Positions 20,345 to 31,375 are shown, counted from the first letter of the stretch. The stretch is 64,000 nt of DNA from Erinaceus europaeus (GCF_950295315.1 NC_080176.1:30387669-30451668), one strand, 5' to 3'. The notes: generated by a model not told the origin, from the letters alone. Translations and numbers: made by a program.

Positions 20345-20973
20345 TTGTGGACTGGGCAGTAAGCACACATGGTGTAAAGTGCCAGGATCCCAGTTCAAGA
20401 CCCCAGATCCCCACATGCAGGGGAGTCACTTCACAAGTAGTGAAGCAGGTCTGCAGGTGTCTGTCTTTCTCTCCCCCTCTCTGCCTTCCTCTCTTCTCTC
20501 AGTTTCTCTCTGTCCTATCCAACAACAACAGCAATAATAACAAGGGCAACAAAAGGGGGAAAATGGCCTCTAGGAGCAGTGGATTTGCAGTGTAGGCACT
20601 GAGCCCCTGTTGTTAAAATTCGGGGCTCCAGCAGGCCGGGCTAGCGTCGCGGCGGTAGACAGAGACTCGAGGACACATGGCTGGGCAGGGAAGCTGTATT
20701 TCTTTATTCAGAACAACGATTCATAAACTAACCCAAACTAATCACCAAACAAAACTCTTCTGCCTCCTTCTCACATGGCGGCGCCAAGAACTCTCCAACT
20801 CTGGAACTCTGTCGGGGTTCCTTGAGGCAGGGACAAGCGGGCCCGCCAAACTAGCAGGACCAAACCACAATCAACTAGAAATGGGGGGAAAGGGGACCAA
20901 GTCACTATGAAGAATACCAACAAGCCCCAACAATAACCCTGGAGGCAAATAAATAAATAAATATTTTTAAAAG
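20345..20973 (+). mobile_element. SINE type A, split by a solo LTR
   Basis: The SINE runs 20345-20607, is interrupted by the LTR, and resumes at 20929 with aacaataaccctggaggc and an A-rich tail. The break falls within the agccccagcaataaccc module. Confidence 0.93.
20608..20922 (-). mobile_element. Solo ERV LTR (minus), 6-bp TSD
   Basis: The 315-bp element has terminal TGTTG...CAACA and is flanked by AGCCCC on both sides (20602-20607, 20923-20928). It belongs to the same family as the LTRs at 29356 and 45334. Six-base TSDs are typical of class II (beta-retrovirus-like) elements, which is an inference. There is no internal retroviral sequence, so it is a recombined solo LTR. The U3 side is at the right in this orientation. 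Confidence 0.92.
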
Positions 20974-21480
20974 AAATAAAAATAGAGATATCTTATCCAA
21001 CAACAGTCTTAAAAATTAGCCCAAACGACATGAAAACAGTAATTTGAAGGGACATGTGCACACATATACTCATTACTGTATTATTCATATTAGCCAGAGA
21101 GTGAAAACAGCCTAAAGGACAGATGATTAGATAAAAACAGTTATGGGGCATATACTCAATGGGTATATGCCTTGCAATAAAAAAGACAATATTGTGTCCT
21201 TTACAACAAAATGGATGGAACTGGAGGTGACTGCTTAGTAAAATAAGAGGTGAAAAAGAATGACCAGATAGATTTACTCATATGTGGAATCTAGAGAACT
21301 AACATCCATGAACTTGGGACAAAACTAGAAATAAACAATCTCTAAGACTGTGTAAGAACTGTGGTAGTTATCATTGGGAGGACTGGGGCACCGAGCTTTG
21401 GTGGTGGGTGTGGTGTGGAGCTAGACCTGTAATCTTATAAAACATTCTTATTCACAAACAAAAACAAAATCTGATGAGAT

Positions 21481-22904
21481 AAAACTCACAATGCCTTTCT
21501 TGTATCTTCTTTTCTCTGTTTCTCTGACTCCAAAGGATCTCAAGGCTCTTCTAGTGTATGTCATGTTTCAGTTTCTGTGGCTACTACATCTTCCCTTTTC
21601 TAGAATGCCTTAGTTTGGTCCCATCTTGTCTGCCTTCAAGGACAATGTCCCCCACCCTTAGTTTCCATATTTGTCCCAGCTGGAGAAACTCAGATGAAAT
21701 ATTTCTCAATGTCAGTTGCTTCTGAGAAATTTCCCAAACCTACTTGCAGTCATACCATGAGGTCCCAAGTCCAGTAAGAGCTCTTGTCTCTTTTTAATGC
21801 TTGGACTCTCCAGGTCAAGAAAGCTCAAACTCTACTTGCCCAGAATACATAGCAAGATGTTTTTAACCCTTCAACTTGCCTTTTCAAGACTGGCTCTTCC
21901 CTACCCCCAAGACTGGGCTAGCCCCTCTGTCACCTTCTGTTTCTCTTCTTTGAGGTCTTTGCAGCTCTGGAAAATGGAAAAAAAATATTTTAAAGCTGAT
22001 TCTGTTTCTCTCTGAGAGATCACCTAAGGGTTGAGCATTTTCTGAAGACATACCATTTCCTAAAGAATCTCCTCCTTACTCATTACACTTTTCTACCTCC
22101 ATGAAACTAAGCCCCCAGCTACAGGGAATGGTTTTGTTGTTGCCACTTGCTTCCCTCTTAACCACTCATTTTCTGATATTTCCATTATACTTTCCCCTTG
22201 GTTCAGTCTTAGACTCCATACCACCTGTATGCAGAGTCCTCTTCCCCATCCTATTCCATCTGCTCTTGAATAAACCGTAACAATTCCCAGCATTGAACTT
22301 CTCTGTATTTCAAAGAAACCATTCTCTCTCTCAGTGGGGTGGAGGGGGGCAACACAACAAATATAAGAAATGAAATTTGAGTCCATTAAGTCACCATCCA
22401 GATGGTAATGGCATTTTACACCAGAAGTATGCTTATTTTGAAGTGAGGTATTTTTTTTCCCAAGAACCCAGAAGTTTCCATCCCTGCCAAGTCTGGATTC
22501 CTACTAATCAAAATCAAGGCACAGACTTTCTCTCTCTGGCTTTCACTAATGCAAAGCAGAGTTCCTCTTAACAATGTGAGTTTCCTCAAGAGGCCAGATG
22601 AAAACCCCCAACTGCTGTACATAAACTCACTTCTGCCCACTGAAACACAACTGCTGTTGATTACTGTGGAGGTTATGTGAACCACATCGAAAACCCTTGA
22701 CTGGTATTGACCATGGTCCCACCTTCCATCTGAGCATTCCTGAGAGCAGGGCTCAGGGCTAGGCTTCAACTATCTGGCCAGCTAGGTTAGTGACATAAGT
22801 TGAGTCTCCCCTATGATTCAAAAGGCCCTTCTGTTTCTTTAAACTTAAATGATCCCTTGGAACTCCTGAGCAGCCTAGCTTGGTCCCTGTCCTCTCCCTG
22901 AATT
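21481..22904. other. Repeat-poor DNA, 1.4 kb
   Basis: I see no interspersed repeat, splice-bounded ORF or RNA gene. The longest ORF is the 117-codon minus frame 22416-22769, which has no recognisable domain. Confidence 0.45.
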
Positions 22905-23052
22905 TGAGATAGATTGATTGATTGGTTGACTGAATGACTGATTTGAATGAGACTAAGACTAGAGTACCCTTCCTATATGGGAGGCCAAGGACCAAACCCA
23001 AAGTCTTGTACATGCAAGAAATATTCTTTACTCATTGAGCCACCTACCCAAA
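22905..23052 (-). mobile_element. Old SINE type E (minus)
   Basis: A TTGA-like repeat stands at its tail, followed by accaaacccaaagtcttgta (B box complement) and a head complement (tactcattgagccacctacc). Confidence 0.6.
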
Positions 23053-23074
23053 CCCACTCCTGTTGACTATATTT

Positions 23075-23093
23075 TGAAGATTTATCTATTTAC

Positions 23094-23146
<53 letters not shown>

Positions 23147-23282
23147 CTAAAGCATCACTCTGGCATATACTGATATATTGGGCTGGAGCTAAGACTGTGC
23201 CACTTCCCAACAACTAGTTGACTATTTCTTTAAATGTGGTGCTAGGGAATGGAATCAGGAGCTTAAAGAATGCATGATACTA
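23075..23282 (-). mobile_element. SINE type D (minus) with long (GA)n
   Basis: The reversed tail with (AG)n at 23098-23142 is followed by aaagcatcactctggcatat, a type D body motif, and then a degraded head. Confidence 0.6.
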
Positions 23283-23546
23283 GATTTTTGAGAGACATAG
23301 AGAAGGAGGAGGAGGAGGAGGAGGAAGAGGAAGAGGAAGAAGAAGAAGGAAAAGGAAGTGGAAGAGAAGAAGAAGGAGAAGGAGGAGGAGAAGAAGAAGA
23401 AGAAGAAGATATCCCAGCACCATTGCACCACCCAAGGGGCCCTAACTGACAGTGCTGAACATGGTGTTCTCATGCAGGTTCAAATCCAGATCCTAGATCA
23501 TAGTAAGGCCCTCACTCTACCAGGTGAGCTATGTCCCCCAGCCTGC
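23283..23546 (-). mobile_element. SINE type E (minus) with purine array
   Basis: A 100-bp (GGA)n/(GAA)n array (23306-23410) precedes the reversed body (cagcaccattgcaccaccca), B box complement (ggttcaaatccag) and head complement (ctctaccaggtgagctatgt). Confidence 0.7.
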
Positions 23547-23599
23547 TAGTTGGTGGCAGTGGTGTTTTTGCGCAATGGGCAGCCTCAGTGTTCTTGGGA

Positions 23600-23715
23600 T
23601 GCTTTTTCCTTTAGATGAAAAGACACACAGAGAGGGAGAGACATCACAGCATCAGAGCTTCCCCTAGTGCTGTGATACTGCCATGTGATACCAGAGATCA
23701 GATCTTCACATAGAT
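23600..23715 (-). mobile_element. SINE type E fragment (minus)
   Basis: Reversed tail (agacacacagagagggagag) and body (catcagagcttcccctagtg). The head is lost. Confidence 0.6.
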
Positions 23716-23721
23716 AGTCAA

Positions 23722-24045
23722 CAGAGTTTGAGGAAGTGGCTCAATGGGTAAAGAATATTTCTTGCATGGGGACCCAATGGTGGCACACCTAGTTAAGCAT
23801 ACTTGTTACAATGTTCAAGGACTCAGGCTCCAGTCCCTGGTCCCCACCTTCAGGAGAAAAGCTTCACAAGTGTCAAAGCAGTGCTGCAGGTGTCTCTCTG
23901 TCTCTCTCCCTGTCTATCACTCCCTTCCCTCTCTTCTGACTGTGTCTGCCCAATAAATAAATAAAGATTTTTTTAATTAAAAAAGAATATTTCTTACATG
24001 CACAAAACCTTGGGTTCAGTCCTTGGCCTCACTTATAAAAAGGGT
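23722..24045 (+). mobile_element. Old SINE type E, split by a type B SINE
   Basis: The left part (ggaagtggctcaatgggtaa) stops at 23767. It resumes from 24000 with gcacaaaaccttgggttcag, the head-to-B-box segment of the same family. Confidence 0.7.
23768..23981 (+). mobile_element. SINE type B with 18-bp TSD
   Basis: AAAGAATATTTCTTGCAT (23750-23767) is repeated with one change at 23982-23999. The copy has a normal head, B box, core and AAATAAATAAA tail. Confidence 0.93.
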
Positions 24046-24171
24046 ACTCTAGTCATAGTCTCATTCAAATCAATCAACCAATCAGTCAATCAGTCTATCT
24101 ATCTCAAGTTCAGGGATGGTAAGTTACATGGATGGTAACTCAGGCAGTCTACTCATGAGTTATTGCTCCAG

Positions 24172-24173
<2 letters not shown>

Positions 24174-24221
<48 letters not shown>

Positions 24222-24223
24222 AC
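24174..24223. repeat. (CA)n microsatellite
   Basis: About 25 CA units, broken once by a T. It is free-standing. Confidence 0.95.
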
Positions 24224-25101
24224 TTGGTTGTTTTAAGGTCAGATTGTTTCCAAAGATTCTCCCAGGGTCTGTCATGTACTTCAGATAGAAAATAATGTAA
24301 TCACATAGAAATAATCCCAAAAGAACAAAGGAAGTGGCCCGAAATCTTCTCTCCCTCCACCCTTCCCCTTGTGTCCTTGTGACGTCTGCCAACCTAAGAT
24401 CAATGGTTCTTTGAAGTCTCAAGTCACTTGGCAGAAGAGATTATGCCTACCCAATTTGCCTTTCAGCTTTCAATAGCAAGCCTTCACCTACCTTCCCCTC
24501 TATGGAGCTCAGAGGGTATTGTGGGTGGCACCTGCTATTTGTGGATTCATGGAGTGCTGGGGGCACCAACGCCCCAGTCCACAGCCAGCCTGCACCACCT
24601 ATTCTCAGAGTGGACTTCCCCTTGAATGGGGCCATCTACACTGGGAACTGAATTTGCTTCCCAGAAAAGAAGGTGCTGGAGGCAAGGATTCCAGATTTGT
24701 TGTCTCATGTTGTTCTTGACCAATCAGGGTGAGTGGAAGTCCTGTTTCCAGCACTTCCCAGGGGAGACCTCTTCCAGAGACTCTCAACTCAACCACTGGA
24801 GGGAGGCCTGGTGGCAGTAGTGTGGAGCTTGTCACTACACTTACTGGGGCTCACAAGAGGTATGGGCCTCAGCAGCAGGGTTGTTTTGTAACTTGCTTTG
24901 TCATAAATGAGCTCCTCCTTCTGGCTGATTGTCAGAAAGAAGAATGCTGAAAAATGTGATCATAGCACACTCAGAAAGAGACTGAATGTCTCAGGAGCAG
25001 AATTCTTCATACAGAAATTCCAAACTAAGATCATGACAAGGAATTCATTCTTCCATAGTCAGAAAGCTACTAATAGCTTTAAAGTTCCTGTTGAAAGCAC
25101 A
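24224..25101. other. Repeat-poor DNA
   Basis: No interspersed repeat is recognised. Overlapping short ORFs on both strands between 24428 and 24950 have no domain, and their overlap suggests chance. Confidence 0.45.
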
Positions 25102-25255
25102 TAAGGAGAGGTCCAAGAGGTGGATAAAGCACTGGACTCTCAAGCATGAGGTCCTGAGTTCAATCCATAGCAAGTGTACAAGAGAGATGTCTAATTCTTC
25201 CCCCCTCCCCTCCTATCTTCCTCATGAAATTAATAAATATAAATAAAGATAGGAG
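25102..25255 (+). mobile_element. SINE type D
   Basis: Head ccaagaggtggataaagcac, signature ctctcaagcatgaggtcctg, B box gttcaatcc and an A/T-rich tail. This is the clearest full-length type D copy. Confidence 0.92.
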
Positions 25256-25269
25256 AGATAGAGAGCAAA

Positions 25270-25492
25270 TGAGGGGGCTAGGCTGTGGTGCACCTGGTTG
25301 AGTGCACATGTTATCATGCACAAAATTCAAGTTCCTGCTACCCACCTGCGGGGGGGACACTTCACGAGTGGTGGAGCAGGTCTGCAGGTTTTTAGCATTC
25401 TCTCTCCCTCTATACCTCTCCCTATTCTCTCAATTTCTTTCTGTCCTATCAAGCAAAATGAAAGGGAAAAAAAGATTTTTTTTAAAAAAGAT
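25270..25492 (+). mobile_element. SINE type B
   Basis: Head ggctaggctgtggtgcacct, core cgagtggtggagcaggtctg and CT stretch. Part of the B box region is missing (only aattcaagttcct). Confidence 0.88.
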
Positions 25493-25964
25493 CAAGTGAG
25501 TTGGTTCGTCTCCTGTTCTAGAACCATCCAAACAGTCATACCTACAGGGACTTGAACCATTTACCTATACAATATCCCCAGCAGAGCAGCTCCAACCTGG
25601 ACTTTAATAAATCCAGAGACAGAGAACTCATGACCACCTTTTTAAAAGACCTTCTTAAGTGGCTGATAACTCTCGTTGCTGTTGAATTCAACTCGTTCAG
25701 TCTTCTGCAACGTTTACCCATTGGGTTCTAATACTTGAAGCCTTTCAGATCAAGCCCAGTCTCTCTTCCCCATGACACTAAACATATGTCCCAAGCCTTT
25801 CCTCCTCCTCACCAAGGACCTGCAATTCTTGGCATTATTTTTTTCATGTACTTTTAGTTCACAAAACTTTATGTGTTCACCCCTGTCTCTCTCTTTGACT
25901 CATTCACCACTTGGCAAGTATCCACTACTAAGGTCTTTGCAGTTCCTCCAGACATTACCTCCAT
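25493..25964. other. No recognised feature
   Basis: Unique-looking sequence with no gene signal. Confidence 0.5.
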
Positions 25965-26110
25965 TGGTTTGCTTCTTAATTCTCATAACCACCCTGTAGA
26001 GATTGTATGCCCATTTTACAGTTGGAAGAACTGGGGCTCAGGGAGGCTTGATAATTTGCCCAAAATTACTCAGCTTCAGAGTATTGACTTGAACCCATGT
26101 TCTCACTCCT
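25965..26110 (-). mobile_element. MIR (minus)
   Basis: Clear reversed MIR core: ataaccaccctgtagagatt, then ccattttacagttggaagaa, ggggctcagggagg, ttgcccaaaattactcagct, and gaacccatgttctcact. It is well preserved for such an old element. Confidence 0.9.
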
Positions 26111-26289
26111 GCTTGCTCTCCTGTAAATTCAGTCTGTAGACATGAATTAGGAGTTTGGACATCAGTTTTGACTATTCCTTCCATCTCGAAGATCACATTC
26201 ACTCTTGGCCTGGCTGGTCTGTCTCATTCTCATTGCTTCTTGGCAGCACAGCAGTCAAGACACTAATAGAATTAGAAAATGTAGGTCTC

Positions 26290-26350
26290 CCCCTTCCATC
26301 TTGGTTTCTGGCTGTCCCTATCCAACATGTAAATAAAGATAATAAAAAAA
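26290..26350 (+). mobile_element. SINE type B, 3' fragment
   Basis: Only the final pyrimidine stretch, ggctgtccctatccaacatg and the A-rich tail remain. Confidence 0.55.
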
Positions 26351-26356
26351 TTAAAT

Positions 26357-26545
26357 TAGGGGCCTGTAGCGGCACACCTGGTTGAGCACACATGTTGCAA
26401 GCCCCCAGTCTACACCTGCAAGAGGAAAGCTTTGCAAGTGGCAAAGCAGTGCTGCTGCAGGTGTCTCTCTGTCTCTCTCCCTTTCTATGCCCCCTTCCCT
26501 CTTGATTTCTGGCTGTCTCTATCCAATAAATAAATAAAGATAATC
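26357..26545 (+). mobile_element. SINE type B
   Basis: Head ggcctgtagcggcacacctg, but the segment that should carry the B box is deleted (tgttgcaagcccccagtc). Core and tail are normal. Confidence 0.88.
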
Positions 26546-26559
26546 TTAAATTTTTTGAC

Positions 26560-26830
26560 ATAGAGCTGCACAGTGTCACATCTAGTTGAGCACATACATT
26601 ACCATGAACAAGGGCTTGGGTTTGAGTCTCCACACTCCACCTGTACTGTACATTAGAAACTTCACAGTATAAGTATCTTTCTTTTCGTCTCCCTCTCTAC
26701 CTCCCCCTCTCCTCTCCATTTCTCTCTGTGCTACCTAATATATAAAAAAAATAGAGGGAGAGCAGCGGATTCATCATGCAGGCACTGAGCTCCAACAATA
26801 ACACTGGTGGCAATAAATTTTTTTTTAAAG
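26560..26830 (+). mobile_element. SINE type A
   Basis: Diverged head, B box ggtttgagtct, core with a deletion, CT stretch, second module (agcagcggattcatcatgca) and tail. Confidence 0.8.
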
Positions 26831-27221
26831 AGAACTGCAAAATGAGTATTCATGCTAACCCAGCTATGTCCCAGAGGAACAGAACAAAAACTAACGTTTT
26901 GACACTTCAATCAGCAAAAAAATTTTGAATCTCCCAGAACAAAGCACTGAACCAGGCATAGGGTGCAAAGATGATCACAACAATGGTTATTCTATCAAGG
27001 AAGACAAACACATATGTGAGTAATCATAAGATATAGACTGGGAAGAGTCCTGCGGTGCTGTCAGAGAGGTAAAGAGGTCTTCTAACTGTTGTAATATGAG
27101 AGCAGAAGTTACAGAACACTTTCTAGAGGAAGGGACCATCCAGTCATCTCTCCTGTTTAAATATTTGTTCATTTATTTATTTAACAAGAAAGAGAGAAAA
27201 AATAAGAGGAAGAAAGAGAGA
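26831..27221. other. No recognised feature
   Basis: AT-rich unique-looking sequence. Confidence 0.5.
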
Positions 27222-27328
27222 GTGAGGAAGATAGCATAATGATCATGTGAAGAGACTCTTGAGTCTGAGGCTCCAAAGGCCCAGGTTCAATTCCCCACAT
27301 CACCTTGAGCCATAGCTGAGCAGTTCTC

Positions 27329-27335
<7 letters not shown>
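27222..27335 (+). mobile_element. SINE type C
   Basis: Head gaagatagcataatgatcat, B box ggttcaattccc and the type C ending agctgagcagttctctgg, running into GA repeats. Confidence 0.9.
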
Positions 27336-27371
<36 letters not shown>

Positions 27372-27515
27372 GATGAAATGAGAAGAGAGGAAAGGAGAGG
27401 AGAGGAGAGGAGAGGAGAGGAGAGGAGAGGAGAAAATAGAAGAGAAGAGAAGAGAAGAGAAGAGAAGAGAAGAGAAGAGAAGAGAAGAGAAGGGAGAAGG
27501 GAAGAGAAAGGAAGA
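27336..27515. repeat. (GA)n, (GGAGA)n and (GAGAA)n purine array
   Basis: Three consecutive purine arrays replace the SINE tail: GA (27332-27367), GGAGA units (27395-27431) and AGAAG units (27438-27500). Confidence 0.9.
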
Positions 27516-27699
27516 GAATCATAGTTCCTACCAGTGATCAAAGACTCCATCATGTATGCAGGTCCTGTGCTCACCTGCCCAACCTTCTCCTAAAGAATGA
27601 AACTTTCACCAAGAGGTGAAAGGAGAGGACCTTCCAGAATGAGACAAGCCATCATACAGTGACCTGCTATCAAGGTTGTACTGGTTGCACTGATTTGGT

Positions 27700-28025
27700 T
27701 GACATGAGTAGATGTAATATCAGACCTGATGACCTCACCAGTGTGTCCTGGAACCCCACATCTCTAGAGCCCTGCCTCTCCAGGGAAAGGTAAAGACAGA
27801 CTGGGGATATGGATCGACCTGTCAACTCCCATGTCCAGTGGAGAAGCAATTACAGAGCCAGACCTTCCATCTTCTGCATCCCATAATGATCTTGGGACCA
27901 TACTTCCAGAGGGATAAAGAATAGGATAGCTTCCAATGAAGGAAACGGGATGCAGAACTCTGGTGGTGGGAATTGTGTAGAATTGCACCCCTCTTATCCA
28001 ACAGACTTGTTGAGCATAATTAAAT
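27700..28025 (+). mobile_element. L1 3' UTR end (plus)
   Basis: It follows the terminal 3' UTR of the large L1 (cagtgtgtcctggaac, ggatatggatcgacctgtca, gaagcaattacagagccaga, tggtggtgggaattgtgt). It is 5' truncated. Confidence 0.9.
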
Positions 28026-28102
28026 CAAGAAAGAAAGAAAAAAAAAGGAAGGAAGGAAAGAAGGAAGGAAGGGAGAGAGAAAGAAAGAAGAGAGAGAGAG
28101 AG

Positions 28103-28176
<74 letters not shown>
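28026..28176. repeat. (GGAA)n/(GAAA)n array on an L1 tail
   Basis: The L1 A tail has expanded into GGAA then GAAA units (the latter 28104-28176). Confidence 0.93.
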
Positions 28177-28177
<1 letters not shown>

Positions 28178-28862
28178 GCCTGCTATCATCTAGGAACACA
28201 GAAGGTTCTGATAATACCCAATATGTTAATATGATAATACCCAATATGTTAGAAGGAAGGTGCGACCAAACATGAGACTAAAATTCAGGTGTTGGGACAA
28301 CATATACTTCAGTACATTAAGTTACTTGTGCTTCCACCATGAATATTTATAGCCTGGGAACTGATGGGTGTCTTACAAAGATCTTTGAGAGTGGTGGGCT
28401 GGTGAGGTGGTGGGGTAGTGAATACAAGATTGAGTTAACCCTTCACAACTCTTCTATCTGAATAATGCCAGTGAAGCTTTTATTTACCCTCTTTTGAGTG
28501 AAACCATGCATTTTACTCTAAGATAACTTTCTACCCACATATGGTATTCAGTCCTGCCGTCCCAGCAGGTGGGCTTATATCTGGGAACTTTCACACATCC
28601 ATCACACTGGCGTGATTAAACCCATGTCCCCTTTATCCTACTGCTCAAATCCTTCAGAATATTGACTTTCATTTCCAACACCCACAGGGGACTCCCAGTT
28701 TCACTGTCACCCCTTAGCTAATAAACCTCTTACCAAATGCTCATGCAAATCACAGATTAAAAAGGAAAAAATTGGAAGGTAAGAGCTAAGCTCCATGGCA
28801 TGTCACTAAAAACTCCACACTAAATTAACTATTCCACTTAAAAATAAAGCTTATTGGTCAGG
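28177..28862. other. Mostly unique DNA with a short tandem duplication
   Basis: A 23-bp unit (gataatacccaatatgtta..) is present twice at 28210-28251. The rest shows no repeat. The segment 28440-28640 is repeat-free and CpG-poor. Confidence 0.5.
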
Positions 28863-29115
28863 GGCAGAGGAGATAAATCACCCAGTAAAGCACATACTTT
28901 GAAGTGCATGAAGACCCAAGTTCAAGCCCTTGGCCATCACAGGGGAGCACCTGCAAGGGAGAAGCTTCATAAGTAGTGCTATAGTGCCTCTCTTCTCGGT
29001 CTCGCTCTCTCCCTCTCTGTCTCTCAACCATTATCTCTATAAAAAAAATAGCACACAGGGAACAGTGGAATCATGCAGGGATTGAGCCTCAGAGATAACC
29101 CTGGTAGAAAAAAAT
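28863..29115 (+). mobile_element. SINE type E with the A-type second module
   Basis: Head gaggagataaatcacccagt, B box agttcaagccc, core gaagcttcataagtagtgct and second module ending agataaccctggtag. Confidence 0.75.
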
Positions 29116-29119
29116 TAAC

Positions 29120-29349
29120 TCTGAAATCCCACCTCTCCAGAGCCTTACTCCACTAGGGGAAGATAGAAACAGGCTGGGAGTATGGATCGACCTGCCAACG
29201 CCCATGTCCAACAGAGAAGCAATTATAGAAGCCATAACTCCCTTATTCTGCACCCCAAATGAATTTTGTTGTATACTCCCATAGGGGATGAAATATTAAA
29301 GGAAGATAACTAGAAGACTCTGAAACCCAATCCAATGGGATCTGGCATG
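29120..29349 (+). mobile_element. L1 3' UTR fragment (plus)
   Basis: gggagtatggatcgacctgc, gaagcaattatagaagccat and ttctgcaccccaaatg match the L1 3' UTR. Its relation to sequence after the LTR (29686 on) is unclear. Confidence 0.8.
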
Positions 29350-29355
29350 TTAAAC

Positions 29356-29679
29356 TGTTGTATGCTTTACATTAGGTTGTTCTAGCTCTCCCCCTGCCAA
29401 GAAAATTGGATCAGTCCTGCTAGTTTCGTGGGCCCGCTTGGCCCTGCCCCAAGGAACCCCGAGAGAGTTCCAGAGTTCCAGAGTTCGAGAGTGCTTGGTG
29501 CCTTCGTGGGGCAAAGAGGCAGCAGAGTTCTGTTTGGTGATTAGTTTGGGCTAGTTTATGAATCGTTGTTCCTGAATAAAGAAATACAGCTTCCCTGCCC
29601 AGCCGTATGTCTCTGGTCATCTCTGTTACCCGCCCGCGAAGCTAGCCCGGCCAGCTGGAGCCTCCGAATTTTAACAACA
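29356..29679 (+). mobile_element. Solo ERV LTR (plus), perfect 6-bp TSD
   Basis: The 324-bp LTR begins TGTTG, ends CAACA, and has TTAAAC at 29350-29355 and 29680-29685. It shares the family-specific segments gtttatgaatcgttgttcct and acagcttccctgcccagcc with the LTRs at 20608 and 45334. It lies in plus orientation, so the U3/R/U5 order reads left to right. No gag, pol or env sequence is attached. Confidence 0.94.
29575..29580 (+). promoter_or_regulatory. LTR polyadenylation signal AATAAA
   Basis: The hexamer lies about 100 bp before the LTR end, where a retroviral R/U5 signal is expected. It is conserved as TTTATT in the two minus-strand relatives. Confidence 0.75.
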
Positions 29680-29925
29680 TTAAACATCCAAACTCTATGT
29701 CTCTAAATTTACCAATCTCCTTGATGTTCTTCATAGTTCCCAAAGTTTGGGTGATCTGGTTTGGCAGGACTCTTACAGTAATTTGGGATATGATTTTTCA
29801 GTCTAGGGCACCACAAAGATCAGATGTGTCATCCTTAAGATTCCAATGTGGTTGCAAGAACTCCAGACAAAATCATTTCTCCCCTTAAAAATCAGAAAGA
29901 GTCAAAGCAAAAAAGCCAAAACAGG

Positions 29926-30275
29926 GAGTCGGGCAGTAGTGCAATGGGTTAAGTGCACATGGCCCAAAGCACAAGGATTGGTATAAGGATCCCAGTTTGA
30001 GGCCCCAGCTCCCCACCTGCAGGGGAGTTGCTTCACAGGCGGTGAAGCAGGTCTGCAGGTGTCTATCTTTCTCTTCCCCTCTCTGTCTTCCCTTTTGATT
30101 TCTCTCTGTCCTACCCGACAACAACGATAGCAATAACAACAAAAATGATAAACAACAAGGGCAACAAAAGAATAAATAAATAAATAGCCTCCAGGAGCAG
30201 TAGATTCTTAGTACAGGCACTGAGCCCCAGAAATAACCCTGGAGATAAATAAATAAATAAATAAATAAATAGCTA
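29926..30275 (+). mobile_element. SINE type A, full length
   Basis: Head ggagtcgggcagtagtgcaa, complete core, CAACAACAACG run, second module (cctccaggagcagtagattc) and a long (ATAA)n tail. AGCCAAAACA/AGCTAAAACA flanks are a probable TSD. Confidence 0.93.
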
Positions 30276-30837
30276 AAACATTCCCAGAGTCCCCTGGGAG
30301 ACTCCTGCTTTACAACTATTGACCAGATGACTAACACAGAGTCATTCTTTCCTGAAAGGAAGCTGTGTAAATGAATATCTCATCTGAGCGATGCAAGACA
30401 AACCCCAGAATAGGACAGGGGATACCGTTATCAAAGGCACAAAAGGTTATTGAAATGTGGCAGTCTGCAAAGGGAGCCAAAAGTTGCTGACATACATTGA
30501 ATGTGGGAGGAGCCCTATTTAGTTAACTCTTGAAAAATCTGCCAAAAATGTCTTGTACTACATGTGTTCCATATGTATAGGCTGGTTGTATCACCAGTTT
30601 ACAATTATCTACAAATGACTCCACAATCAATAAGTATTTGCTGGCCTTCTCCAGGTTTATTGGCAAGGAAGGGATCAAGGAAATCATATTTGTTCTCGTT
30701 TTAGAGAGATACGGTGACTGCTGCTAATTTACTTTCCAGAAACGTGGGAATTCTTGGGTCCATTTCTGACCCCTGGTTTTGCTCAGCAAAACCTCTCTCT
30801 GTGGATTCATATGCAGGCAAATCCTCATCCTGGACTT
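30276..30837. other. Repeat-poor DNA
   Basis: The segment 30370-30640 is repeat-free and has scattered CpGs. A conserved element is possible, but only from composition. Confidence 0.4.
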
Positions 30838-30985
30838 GACCAGATCACTCTGATGTCTCCCCGTTGCCATGAACATGACCTAGGTTTGAGCCTAGCCCCC
30901 ATCACACTGAAAGGAAGCTTCAGTGCTGTGGTATCTATCATCTATCTACCTACCTAACTGCCTATCTCTATTTAAAACAAGGAAA
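30838..30985 (+). mobile_element. SINE type E, partial
   Basis: Degraded head, ggtttgagcctagccccc B-box region, core gaagcttcagtgctgtggta and a CTAT-rich tail. Confidence 0.6.
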
Positions 30986-31070
30986 TAATTCTATTTTTAA
31001 AGTATTATAATTCAACATTCTTGCATAGAAATGCTAAGAGGAAGGTGTTGGTAATTAAAAATGAGTTACA

Positions 31071-31363
31071 AGGGGAATCGGGCGGCAGTGCAGAGGGTTA
31101 AGCACAGGTGGCGCAAAGCGCAAGGACCTGCCTAAGGATCCCAGTTCTAGCCCCCAGCTCCCCACCTGCAGGGGAGTCGCTTCACAGGAGGTGAAGCAGG
31201 TCTGCAGGTGTCTGTCTTTCTCTCCCCCCTCTGTCTACCCCTCCTCTCTCCATTTCTCTCTGTCCCATCCAACAGTGACAGCATCAACAACAATAACAAT
31301 AGTAACTACAACAATAAAACAACAAGGGCAACAAAAGAGGGTAAATAAATATTTTTTAAAAAT
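31071..31363 (+). mobile_element. SINE type A with 12-bp TSD
   Basis: AAATGAGTTACA flanks both sides (31059-31070, 31364-31375). The copy is full length up to the CAACAA module. It lacks the second module and ends in an A/T tail. Confidence 0.95.
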
Positions 31364-31375
31364 AAATGAGTTACA

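Larger units (their letters stand above)
20101..21480 (+). mobile_element. Old L1 ORF2/3' end, split by a SINE-LTR nest
   Basis: The left part (20101-20174) matches L1 ORF2 near caaactggtgcagcccc. The right part (20989-21480) continues with the ORF2 tail (ttattcatattagccagaga; acaaaatggatggaactgga) and 3' UTR. The insert between them is bounded by a duplicated AAATAAAAATAGAGA (20160-20174, 20974-20988). Confidence 0.85.

Noticed and set aside
29885..30337. 150-codon minus ORF
   Set aside because: It lies in a type A SINE read backwards.
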